From Diadema setosum (taxonomy: Eukaryota > Echinodermata > Echinoidea > Diadematoida > Diadematidae): DNA of 64,000 nucleotides. The notes beneath the pieces were generated by a model, which saw only the letters and a list, made by a program, of their open reading frames with translations, had not been told where the DNA came from and did no database searches. Location: positions 24,523,472-24,587,471 of the forward strand of contig NC_092696.1 in NCBI RefSeq assembly GCF_964275005.1, read 5' to 3'. Numbering within the stretch: the first letter of the stretch is position 1; the number at the start of each line of letters is the position of its first letter. The position numbers and the translations under genes are program-made. Below, piece after piece: positions 48,726 through 61,041 of the stretch.

Positions 48726-50403
48726 TTGAGACAGAACAAGGAGCTTTCACACACAATATCACACCCCAGTGAACTGGGGTCCTGTCAAACAAGGGAGCTG
48801 ATGTTGAATTCTTCAAACCACTCTACTCCGAGAAACAGGTTTGGCCTCACAGACAAGAGCATGTCTGAGAGGCCTTTGCTATAGTTCCCTGTTAATCTTT
48901 CTCCTTCTTTGATCCCATGATAATTTTGTGTGGTACGGGTATACTTTATGGCAGCCATTTTGTTTCTAGCAAAGTTTTTTCTTTGTTTGTTTTTGTTGAT
49001 TAGGCTGGATTGTCCACAAGACAGCACATGGCAGTTCAAGAACACTAGGAAAAGTATCAAAAACACACCAGTGAGAAAACAATCACATTTGCCAGTTATG
49101 TTTCTAGTAATTACAACTTTATTACATTATCGACAATAGCTCTGAAAAGGTGGTTTTCGTTGTATTCATGTCTATTGTTCAGGGTCATCGTAAGCACACA
49201 CTCATATACACATCATTGGTTTTTGTGTTAAGTTCAATTTTGAACAGAGGGTTCAAATTTGACCAAAATCTGGAACTTAACTTTGAAATCAATCATGAAT
49301 ATAAGGAAACTTATTCATGCTCTCATATTCAAATCGCCCCAACTAAATTGTACACTATTCAGCTATTACTCATAAGGCAGTGTTATCTGATGTATAGTTT
49401 GAAAGGTGGGACATATTTTTTTGAACACCTAGTATAATGTACTAAACTCTAAACTCATCGTTATAGAGCCTATAGACATTCTTCAAGCTTCCTTTTCAGT
49501 AGGTTCCTTACATAACACGTTATTCACATTTGCTTATACAACGTCTGTATAAATGGAAGGCAAAATTATTGTCTGAAATATGGAATATGAAACAATGAAA
49601 AAAAAAATCGTTCCCAACTGTTAAAGGAGTATCACTGCCCTTCTCGTATTCTGTTCACAAAGGCACGGGGGCGTGATGGAGCTACTACTGATTGCTTCTT
49701 GCTGGTTCTGTGCTGGTTTTTGTCTTTACAAATATAACTTTAACGTATCAGAAAAGAATACCCTTATCTTAGTCCATACTGCTGTAAAAAACAAGAATCC
49801 TACAGAACATCACATTATGTTACTTTGACTGCCAAGGTAGAGGGTTGGTTCATAGGACCCTGCCAAACTTATGACCCAGTGTCAAAATGGAATGCACAAA
49901 TGGTATTTATCGAAGGGGATCGATGCCAAGCTACGTCCAGGAAGGCGATGTTGTGAAGGTAAACCTAGTGGATGTTGTCCGTCAACTATATTTGGGGTTG
50001 CGTCTCTGTTTGGATGAGACCTTGTGAAAACACTTGACCTGAGGGGTATCCCCTTTCAAACAGGATCTTTGATCCCAGGCCTCGAAGGTCTCTTTCTCTT
50101 TTTCTTGTTTTTCCCCAATTTCTTCCCTTTTGTTCTTTTTGTTTTGCTTGTAGAGCCAAGCAACAACGGAAGAGAGCCACAAGTAAGGTTTCCGAAATCA
50201 TGTGTGAGGTTGGCCAAAATACTCTTGAGTCGGTTTCCTGTTGCCATTTACACTAATTCATATACCTCCCACACACACCGGGCGATTATGTGAAGAGGAT
50301 CACATACACGCATACATACAATTACACAAAAAACATACACACCAACAATCCCATATACAATAATCATATAGGCACGTGCATGTATATTAAAATTAGATCT
50401 ATA
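48726..50403. other. No gene recognised
   Basis: No exon or repeat recognised. Confidence 0.4.
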
Positions 50404-50405
50404 TA

Positions 50406-52245
50406 CAGTGTGTATAAAAAATAGTAATCCAACTTTAGAGGGCTCCTATTTCATAACGTTCGAGTATGGAGAGCGTAATGTTGGTAGTAGGAAAAGAGAA
50501 TTCCTTTTTCCACTGACATAGCGTATCAAATATATGTCATGCATAACTGAGCACATTAACCAACATTAAAACAACAATGACAAGTTGCACTTTTCCAAGT
50601 TTAAGTGTTATTATGAAGGAACATTGAATGTCTTACTGAAATGGATAAGATCTGTCAGTGAGTGGTCAAATGAACAGGCCAGCCTGCATGACTGCAGGTT
50701 AGTGTTGAGGGTTTCCTCTTACCTTCTTTTGTCCATAGCCTTCAACATGGCCACCTGCCCTTTCAACACATAGCTCGCAGTGACGGACCATGTCTTGAAT
50801 GGATCTCACCACCATATCAGGGTTGTTGCATAAGGCAGCTGTTTTGTGGCGAATGCAGCTCTTGGAGATTACAAGGAATCACCACATACACCTTGTTCTT
50901 GAAGTAGCCTCAGAGAAAATAATCACAAGTTGTAAGGTCTGGTGATCTCGGTGGACATTCAGTGTCATGGTTGAAGACTACAACTCTTTCTACAAAGAGC
51001 TCTGTCAGACGATTGCTGACCGCGACAAGACATGAGCTGGTGCACCATCTTGAACCCACCACAGTCTTCTGAATGTTCCTTGAGCCTGTCGCTCAAAGTG
51101 TTCCTCCAGTTGCGGTACCTTGACACGTTCCTCTGGAAGAAAAGGGGTCCGATAACCTGGCCATTCCCACAAAGGCCAACTCACACAGTCCATTTTGCCC
51201 TGTTTATATTCACATCAAAGTTAGCCTCTGGGGTGTCCTGCAGGGGCACATTCAATGACATTATTTGAGTTCACCTTGCTATCCATTCCAAAGCCGACCT
51301 CATCACCAATATTACAAGGTTCCTCAAGGAACTAGCATCTCCGTTCGTGGGGATTATCAACCATCTGTAGAATTCAAGTCTCCTTGGGAAATCATGTTCA
51401 GTCAGTTGATATCTGATGTGTACCCTGTAAGGGTGCATATGTAAGTCCAGTCTGATGCGATTGAAAGTTGCCGAAGCTAATCCCAGTCCATTTTTCCTTG
51501 AACTTGTTCCCCTTGGATGCTGATGGGGCTGCTGCAGTACTGCTTCAATGTTCTGTCCAGATATTCCAGTACGCTTTCTCCTAGATTTGCCTTGTTGTGA
51601 TTCAGGCTGGTACCGTGCTCCTCGTACTTTCTATATTGCCCAGATTGTCTTTAAGGATGGTAATTCTCGACAGGGAAAGCATTCCCTGAAAGCCTCACAA
51701 TTCTGTTGCACACTCCCAGTCTCATGAAACTTTGTAACAACAAATACTTTCGCTCAATTTTAAGCTGAACCATTTTGTGATTTTTGCACAGGCACATGTC
51801 CATACACTTGAATACACCCATTCACAACATGACAAAAACTGCATTTCAAAGTGTTCATATGTTCAGTCACTTCAGTCACAGTCAGTTTGTTATGTAAGGC
51901 ATCTAATGAATGATTTGAAAATAAAATCAAATGAATGATGAAACAGATGCCTCACGTATCCTACACATGCATAAAATTTAGAGAAAAAACTCGGGTCGAG
52001 TGTCTTTGTGCAAAATCTGGAAGTTGGAAAAAGTGCATTTTTTGCATTGTCTTATTCCAGAACAATATTTTCATCAATGATTGCGATCTGATACGTGAAT
52101 TTGGTATCAATAGAAAGAATAAAAGTTGCATTTGCTTTACGTGCTAGCTATGATTTTTGAAATTGTGTTTTGTTATCCTTTTTTTTGAAGAATAATAAGT
52201 AAAAATGAATAATAAAGTTGGATTACTCTTTTATTATACGCACTG
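50406..52245 (-). mobile_element. Tc1/mariner element, both ends present
   Basis: The left end CAGTGTGTATAAAAAATAGT and the reverse complement of the right end (CAGTGCGTATAATAAAAGAG) are imperfect inverted repeats. Both then share AATCCAACTTTA. TA precedes the left end (50404-50405), while the right flank is AA, a probable mutation. The 1.84-kb length and the decayed transposase inside (- strand) fit a complete but dead copy. Confidence 0.75.
50719..51773 (-). pseudogene. Tc1/mariner (DDE) transposase pseudogene
   Basis: Would have cut and pasted the surrounding element. The - strand from an ATG at 51773 to a TAA at 50719 spans about 350 codons, the usual family length, but several stops and frame changes break it. 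Recognisable pieces in order: RKYEEHGTSLNHNKANL (51632-51580), HMHPYRVHIRYQL-like, NFDVNINRAKWTV, VGLCGNGQVIGP, WWVQDGAPAH with the second catalytic Asp (51061-51032), and CPPRSPDLTTCDYFL in another frame (from about 50957). The last two are hallmark DDE blocks. At least three in-frame stops (for example in the DYFL-GYF position) and two or more frame changes are present. Confidence 0.85.
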
Positions 52246-53742
52246 AATAGATGTCTGTCTGTTTGTTTATTTTTTAAATAATTATACAGGTTTATAAAGG
52301 TTTGATGACCACCTCTCGAAATTTCGTTTTTCAAAGATATGGAGACAGATTTGAAAGATCAGTAATTGATTTGAAAATTTTGAATAGATCATAGAAAATT
52401 AGTAACCACTGAATTAGACAACTAATAGTCAGATAAATAGCTAATTAGACAACTAATATAATGGTCTATAATTTCAGCACATTACCACCTCAGGTGATCA
52501 ATAGAATCACCTGGTTGTGGTGTAGTACACTCATTAGCCCAGATTTGAATATGCATTATTGCCGATTTTATATTTTCTCTGAAGAAACTTTGCATTCATA
52601 AACCTACTTCGGATAAAAATCTAAAGACATATACTTGACGCTGTATATGCATCTTTTATATACACTGTAAGATTATTTCTTTCAGCTCATGAGGTCAATG
52701 TATTGATTTCTTTGGTGTACAAGGAAAATGATAAGACAGCCATAATAATGAAAATGACCATGATGGCAGAGACCGACAATATAATATAGTATTCGAGAAT
52801 TAGTTGTTACTTAAAGGACTGTATTTTTTTATGCAATTTATACATTATGCATTGATTTTATTATCCCCATTAAAACTCTTTAACGGTTAGGTAAATTTCC
52901 CCTAGAGCTGCACGGGACTTTGCGTCAACAGTATTCTCTTTTTCACAGTCACTGGAGCTAAAGAATTCATTTCACGAAAGACTGCGTTTTTCTTAGCACT
53001 GCAACAAACACAAGCTGAAATTATTAGAATTTATTGAATGTTTATCATACTGTATCATTGACTACTGTTTGGTAATGCGTGGACAGATAGATAATGTCTG
53101 CAGGAAGGACAGACTTCTGATTCATTCCTCAAACAAATCCAGACAATGAAGATGACATTTGCAATAGACAAACATGTGACAAAAATAAACCAAATGTAGC
53201 TGAAACTATGTGTATGGCTTTGTCAAGGAAAACATTCATTGCACTCCGTGTTTTTGTTTTCTGCCTCGCCTTCTCTGAAAGCCCCACTCAACTTGAATAA
53301 AGTTGTCTAATTGATCGATTACTCGTTCATAAGATCCTACATTGCAAATCTAAAATCTACACTGTAATTTACCTGCTTTGGGAAGTGTCATTTTAACTTC
53401 TCAAGAACTATTCCTGAGGGTACCAAACTGGAATATGGCCGGAAATTAACATTCATGTTTAGAATTGTTTTGTTTTGTTTTGTAGCGCGTCATAGTATTA
53501 AAGGACATTTTGTGGAAAATTGTCCCGAATGGATCTGTATAATTGCAATGTTTCTATTTCAGACCAGCTATTTGAGTGTAAGAGCAATCACCTTATGTCT
53601 TTGTAAGATGTTAAATGATAGTTCTGCAGCACATATTGAGTTTCAGGTAAAGCTTTTCTCTCTATTCCCTTGCTTATACTCGCCAGACTAGTTGCACTTG
53701 GCAGGTACCTTGAAAGAATGACTTTGTATTCCTCCTTTCACA
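52246..53742. other. No gene recognised
   Basis: AT-rich unique sequence. No exon or repeat recognised. Confidence 0.4.
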
Positions 53743-53746
53743 TTAA

Positions 53747-54751
53747 CCCTATAAAGTCCAAGCTATTTTGACCATTCCCAGGCCCAAGGGGGGGGGGGGG
53801 CACATTGTGCCCCCCAATATAACTTTGTTATTGTTCGATGTTTCATCGTCATATTTGGCACATGGGTAGAGCAACTCATACTCTACATGACTGCATACTT
53901 GAATTTTTTTCAAGGTCACCTATAGAGGACGCTATTTACCAAAATATAAAGAAATACATAGGAAATATGCTAAAACATGATTTTTCTGTATAATTCTTTT
54001 ATCCCCAGTATTTATGTCTTATCATAGACCGATATTTTTCATATTTGCCACAAATGATGTGCAAGTCAAAGCTCATTATTTACTATGGTTGAAACAGGGA
54101 GGTTCACCTCCCTGGTTGAAATGTCTCAAGGTCACCACATGGGCGCACTATTCATAACAAGATAAAGAAATACATTATGAGACCTGTGATGTATTGTTTG
54201 GGATAGGTACACGCATAGTTATCATATTTCATATTCCCATGATATTGGAATTTTAAGTTTGCAGATTGATAATGTGATAAACAAATGATATTACATGTAT
54301 TACTTGGGTGAAGGAATCAGAATGACATAAAATAGAACAGCAATCTTAGGAAAATACTGTTATTTTTAAGTATCTCTATCATATCTATTGTTTTAGGCCG
54401 TCGTCACAGAAAAACAAAGGAAATAATAGGAAAAACATTTCAGGGCCATGATTACTTCACATTTTGCTTCTTCAGCAAATTTCAGCCAAGAAACGCCCAT
54501 TTCATACATTATGACATTGTTAATTGGAATTGGAACAGGAAAATACGCAAAATCTGACTGACATGGTTGTCACTATATGGTTGCCATGGCAACCAGCAAT
54601 ATCAAATATAGCTAAATTATATATCAAAATGTTTGGAATAAAATTTTAGGAAAAGTCACCAAATTTGGTTAAAATTGGATTAAGGGCGAAGGAGTGGCGA
54701 ATGAAAATCTGGTAGAGGGGCACAATGTGCCCCCCCTTGGGCTTTATAGGG
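53747..54751. mobile_element. piggyBac-like non-autonomous element, 1 kb
   Basis: Ends CCCTATAAAG and CTTTATAGGG are perfect inverted repeats, each bordered by TTAA (53743-53746 and 54752-54755). CCC-starting ends with a TTAA duplication are the piggyBac signature. Just inside each end is a GGGGCACATTGTGCCCC-type palindrome (about 53788-53815 and 54716-54736). The interior is AT-rich with no long frame, so it is non-autonomous. Confidence 0.7.
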
Positions 54752-54755
54752 TTAA

Positions 54756-57700
54756 AAAAAAAAAGCGCAATCTCCGGCTAAATATCAATCTAAATCAAAT
54801 CGTGCAAGAAGTGTATGGTCTTTCTAACATAACGTCTAATTAATGTTCCTAATCTATACGTGACGATTTACCAATATATGGAGAAACCCTGATATTCAAT
54901 AACCTCAAATGACGTCATAATGGCTCCAAGGATGACGGTGACATAACTCTCACGAGATTCCCAAGATGATTAATGTCGATATAGGGAATTCCCCATGAGG
55001 CAAAGAATCTTATGGGATGGTGTATTGGGCACCTCCCCTCTCCCCTCCCCTCTCCCATACCGCCTATTCTTTTTCCCTTACCCACTTCCGTTTCTTTACA
55101 GTTTTCATTTCAGCATGATGTGCGTGTTGTTCTCTGCAGCATAATAATGTGTATAAAAAGCATGTTGTGTTTGTGTATGAGGTTTCATCAGTATAAACTT
55201 GTGTATGTTGTAGCTTAATTGTGCGTCACAATCCATTGATCTGATACAAGATTTGCCTTCCTCAATGAAGTCCAAGTTTTTTTCCCCATTTCTAACGCTT
55301 CCTTCCCATTTCTAACCCTTCCTTCGGCTGTTCATTTCGTTGAAAAATAAGATACGTTTGTCTTTGTTGTTTGTATGATTATATATTGTGCTTGCATGCT
55401 AATTTTTTTTTTGTTGTAACTTAACAATTTCATTTCATTTCCAACAAGAATATAATTACAATAAAACATTTGAATACATTATAAAACAATGCAATTACTG
55501 AAAATACTGTGAATTTGAATATGATTTTATAACTGAAATATAATGCTGATATAATGGTATAATTTAGTTGCGTATTCAAGTAAAAACACGCAAAAATGTC
55601 AGTCTACATAAAAGTGGATTATTGTGTGGAAAAAATAAATTAAACTAAATTAAATTTCTGAATGTCTTTGTATATGAACAAATTTTGACTACAATTACAC
55701 AAAAGCGTCAGTTCAAGATAAACTGACAAATCAGAAACACACACAAAAAAATGCAACAAAAATTAATGAAGATGTGACTGACTTGACACAAACCAACGCG
55801 TTTTTGCTGTTGTTTTCTTTCTCTTGTTGAAGACTGGGCTCTTTAGAAAGGAAGTAAACAGGGATAAGGACGCCACTAGCAAATACACACACACGCACAC
55901 ACACACATACCATACACACAAAACAGCATACAAGGAATAAAGATAGGAAACGGCAAAAATAAGATTTCTACTGTTTGTAAGTGATGTTTATTCACAGTAC
56001 TCCCTATGGACAGTGGAACATTTTCTTGGTAGAAAAGCAAATACAAAATAAAAAATACATAACAGAATGCTGTCAAGTGTTTTACATGTTTTGATACTTC
56101 AATTTACAATCAGATAATAGATACATGAGCACTATGAGAAAGCATTTACAGCATGTGGGTCATAATAATTATTATACAACTCTTTCTGAAATACACTCAG
56201 TGTATGATATATCATATTCCCCTGTTAAAATATAGGTGAAAACATGAACGGTAGATAAAGTGCATCATGGACCGTGGGGATACCTGAAATTATTTTATAA
56301 CCATATAAAAGAGCGAATGTGTAAATGTCAGAAACACTGTATTGTAAGATATATGCTTGTAGGAGCCAATCTGACATTGCTTGACAATATACATGTAGAA
56401 TTAAAATCAATTTACTTTTCGTGTGAGAAATATGACAATGTTCTACCAGGAAGATGAGCTCAGCTCCGTGGTTTTACCGCTTGAAATACTAGTAATATCT
56501 TAGCGTGAAAACAAAGGATATGTAGTATCGGCATTTGCAATAGCAACGATGGTCATAACGCACCTGCTGCGGTAGGCTTGACTAATTCTTTTGACTCAAT
56601 GTTACAGGGGATCTGCAGTTTTAGATTCTGTCGTGTGTGTGTGCGTGGGTGTGTATAAAAATCGTATTGAATGATAATATAAGCTATCCTTAGTCTCTTT
56701 CGAGACTTATCTACAACGTGAAACAACACAAAGACATGACATGTCACATCCTCTCATATAAGTAGTTTAGGGTTTTTCCGGTGTTTTTTTTTTTTTTTTT
56801 TTCATCATCGCAGGAGGAAAAAATCCTCTCTTGCCAGTTGTTTTAAAAGAGCTATTGTATACACACCTGTATGAGAGCACAAATCGTGCTATTAGGAATT
56901 TGTTCGATTACATGCAATTATGAGCAAACGATATGCAAACGAAAAAAAAAATATTATGCAAATACAACTAATGGTACAACGTGATCTGATTCAGTCTACG
57001 TTTCTTGGAAATGATAAAAGATGGCTTTTGCAGTTCTTTACTTGAATTATCAAACGATAGTGTTTCTGAATTGTCAAATTTGCTAATAGTGCTTCTTACA
57101 ATATACACTCCACAATGGAAGGAATTGAAGACGTTCAAAGAGTTTTTTTTTTTTTTAGGTTCAGTGAAGGCTTGCATTTTACCATGATTTGTACTAAAAA
57201 AAACCTGTTGATTCCGTCATTCAGAAAGCCATTCATAATCACGATAAAAAGCAGTTAACTCAAAGTATGCGTAATATTGTGCAGGCTAACGTACACCTGT
57301 TTTTGTTTGCTAGGACGAACATTTTAGACCTTAGGTGTGAATTAAGTCAGGCTCTTTTCATCCTAAGACAATCAGCGTGGTCTCCACACATTATAAACAT
57401 ACGAAACTTCATCATCCTGTATACAGCGACGTGTGATTATACACTCATGGTCATGCAACTTAAGACACAAACACAAAGGCAAAGATCAGGCATAGTGTAA
57501 ACATAAGAGAGAGAGAGAGAAAAAAAATACACACAAAACACCTCAAGCAATACCTAGGCATTCATTTTAACATGCATCAAAACAATGTGTCATGTATTGT
57601 ACATGCTCACTTGATTTGAAATTAGTCAACATGAAAACATGGAATTATGATAAAGTGGCCTCAGAGTAGTGAATGTGCATATTCTTTTGAATATTATGTA

Positions 57701-60159
57701 CAGTTCAACCTGCCTGCAGGTTTAGTGCAAATCGGTGCAAATAACACACAAAAAGAAATAGAAAACAATATAATACACCTTACGTTATTACGCTCGTCCA
57801 ATTCAAAATTTGTTTTCATATTTCTTTCATAATATGTGTTGAACATAATTATTGTCGATTGATGTTTGACTGATATTTACAATTTTTGTACTGTGATGAA
57901 TAGTCTTGATCTGACAACATGCAATCAACATGTTTACTAAAATTAATAGAAATCATCATAAGAGTGCATTCTCACGTGGAAAGTATATATACTCATTCTA
58001 AAACTATATGAAAAACACCGCCAGATTGAAGAAATTGTTCTTTTCACCCTTTTCAAATGCAGACATGTGGTTTGAGTAAGTTTGCCGGAAGACACGAGTT
58101 AACATCTGAAGCGGACAGTTCAAAAATTAATCGCCAAACTGTTATACAAAACTTTCCTTCGGTTTCGTTGTAGGCGTTGATTAACAAACTACAGATGACC
58201 GAGATGGGCTGTAGAGGATGGCAGGTCTATACGTAGCCTTGTTTTGATAAAAGGCATCGTTTTCTCTCCATTTAAAATGCTTTCACTTTCAGAATTTGGC
58301 GTTTGTATGTTGTGAAGGACTGTAATTCCATACTGTGAAAACACCATTGATTTGATTTGTAAACTTATGCCCAATTTATGATATTGTGAGTGCTTCGATA
58401 GAGTTGTCCATGGTTTTGCACAAAAAAAAAAAATATGCCAACCTTTGAACCCAAGAAGAATACTAGTGTGAAAGAAGCTATAAGTCGTGCTATTGATACT
58501 GAGTCTACGTGGAATTCTTTCCTCTCAATATCCTGTGCGTAACAGTGTATAAAGTTTCCTGTCCCGTATATAGTATGTTATTTGAGGTGACAGCCTTACC
58601 ATACTGAACTGTGGTAGGTATATTTCAGACAACATTCTTGTGTTTCCCTACAGCTCTGACAATGGCGTTTTTTTTTTTTTTTTTGGCAAGAAGAAATATT
58701 CAACTAAACGGCAATCACTGGCCAAGTGGAATAAACCCACCGTTTCCTCGAGAAGTACCGATACACAAAAGAAGTGCAAGAAAGACATGACTTTCTTTAA
58801 AAATTATGCTGCCATAAAATTATCCTAGGGGCTGTCTTTCAACTTGATTTTCCAGCACAATTTAACTCCCTGTTATGAGAGGTTTTGCGGAGAATACTGA
58901 TGTTTAAAATGATTAGGTATATACAATAAATATGGCTTGTGCTTGCTCAAGTTTTTGTTGAAGTCTATAGTCACGGGAACGCACAAATCTATAGTTTCTC
59001 CTTTTTACAATCAGTGTTCATGAAAACCGAACGATCGCTTCTAATATGAACAAATGCTAGAAAATAACTATTGTTTTCTACATCTTATCCTAACAACAAC
59101 GAACGGATTATAAGTGAAAACCCTTTCTTGTCTAAGATTATCATATAGAACTGCTACTTGCCCGTAGACAAATATGTTTTTTTCCTTACTTGCCCCTTCC
59201 AGCAGGGAAAAACCCACATTGAAAGACACAGTGCCAATAATTCAAAGTTTAATTGTACAGTGGCTTGGAAAAAAAGTCCACTTGTGATGTCAAAGCACAA
59301 TAAAGGAAGACTGTTACATAATGATCACATAAACAATAATATAAAGTACTGATAAATCAACCAAGGCTCATTTTTTTTTGTCAATAAAGAAACTGATACT
59401 TTCCTCATTACCTCAATGTGAAGAATACTAGACAGCTATTCTTGACAAACGATAGATATGAATGTACACAACGTAAAAGTCTGTATAGCGTGAGTAACAT
59501 TCCTCAGACTTTCGGGAAACATTCTCATTTGATAATACAAGATGAAAGAAATCATCGACTGCTTTTGCAGTTTTCAGCAGAACGCAAACAATTCACACTG
59601 GCGCGGGTTGTGGGAGACGCAAGAGTGAAGATGATCACGTGATGGCTCTTGGCATTCACACGTCGTAGCATGACTGCCAGTGATGTGGGTTGGGGTAAAC
59701 AACATTATTATTGTGGAGGCAACAAAGCGAGACACATGCGGTTTGTCTGGGGAGGTAGCATTCTTTGTATCTGGTCCAGTGGTGATGAGAAGCGTAATCT
59801 ATTATGATTATGCTTCACTGTTAAACAGCGTGTGATTCGAATTCAGGCCATCATTCTCCTTTATTCCTTTATTACTCCTACCAGACTTCATCTTGTCGGT
59901 TTGTGCATATCACAACAGAGACAAGGAGAAAATTAATGACTCTGCATCAAGACTTGGCTAGCTTAAAATTTAGTCAAAGCCTTGGCGATAAGAGTAAAAA
60001 AGTAGGTACGCAGAAACGTGACTGTTTTGGGCATGACTATTTCTTTAGAAACTACACAATTAAAATCAAGTTGGTGTGCCTTTTTAAACTAGTTGTTGGC
60101 TCAACATGGCTGGAAAAGATACTTTAATGCGTTGACTTGGAGGGACAAAGAGAGGGAGA
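54756..60159. other. Gene-poor stretch, no gene recognised
   Basis: Holds a CRE palindrome (54910-54917), a short retroposon-like tail (55634-55656), a (CA)n tract (about 55884-55918) and T/A runs. Two more AATAAA on the - strand near 59857-59870 could be distal poly(A) signals of the ETS gene. Confidence 0.45.
55634..55656 (+). repeat. Retroposon-like 3' tail
   Basis: AATAAA followed by TTAAACTAAATTAAAT. Weak member of the AATAAA-tail set. Confidence 0.3.
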
Positions 60160-60938
60160 GAGACAAATTAAAATTACTTTATTTCTAACGCAGGGTATTA
60201 TTACAGTTACCTCACACGGCAAGCCTGGAGTGCAGCAGGCAAAGTGTCTGAAACCTAATGAGTTGAAGTGATACAGCTGAAGTGGATCTAGATACGAGTT
60301 ACTCAAGTACAAGACCTCTCAAGTTCGAGCGACGTTTTCCGTACATACAAGAGACTCTTGGAGGCCCAAGAGAGGATTTGTACCAAGCTCCAGAATTCCA
60401 ATTAAACTTTTGTGTTTCAAAACATAACCCTTCATCTCGTGTTCAAATAATCACTTTCGTGTCGGAGTCTGTAAACTGGCAACATGAAACCTCAAACGCA
60501 GATCAGACAGATCAATGTGGTATCGAGAATGTTCGTGCAAAATTTCGTACTGATTTCTCCAGATTTCCTAGTGTTAATCTCCTTCCTGGAAAACATATTC
60601 CCAGATCTCAGTCAGTCAACGAGATTTTTCTCCGACACTACGTCAATCCTGTTTTCTTGAGATCGTTTCCTTTTTTTTCACTGTTTTTCCGACAAGAACC
60701 TTTCATCCTGAGTGACGAGCAGTTTTTGTGCATTGTTGCCACGCCCATCTCACATCTCTGACACCATATTACAGGCTTTTCATCCAGCAGTAGGCACTTA
60801 CAGCTTCTTGCTGAACTCCACAGCTCAATCCAATATCAATCTCTCAGAGCACGGGTTTCACACCGTAGCTCATCAAGTTTTCCAAATCTCCTGACAATGG
60901 CTGGGCTGATAGGTACCTTTCTACTGTACGTATTTCAT
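60160..60938 (-). other. 3' UTR of the ETS gene
   Basis: Sequence between the stop and the candidate poly(A) signal. The opposite strand is open for 160 codons from a GTG (60282-60761), but I see no domain or splice context there. Confidence 0.5.
60178..60183 (-). terminator. Candidate poly(A) signal of the ETS gene
   Basis: AATAAA on the - strand, 756 bp after the ETS stop codon and the first such signal met. This implies a 3' UTR of roughly 780 nt. Confidence 0.5.
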
Positions 60939-61041
60939 TCACATGTCGAGGGATTCCTTCCAACCTTCAGCCTTTTCGCCAAACTTGTACACAAGTCTCG
61001 CCTTGTCCACTCGCTCAAGAATTTGCCTCTTGTAGTAATAC
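60939..61041 (-). other. ETS gene final coding exon
   Basis: Acceptor TTTTTTGCAG|GTATTAC. 103 nt: one base completing Arg, then YYYKRQILERVDKARLVYKF and GEKAEGWKESLDM, then TGA at 60941-60939. It carries the ETS domain's last two strands. Confidence 0.92.

Noticed and set aside
60282..60761. 160-codon open frame on the + strand
   Set aside because: Starts at GTG, lies antisense to the ETS gene 3' UTR, and shows no motif, signal peptide or repeat.
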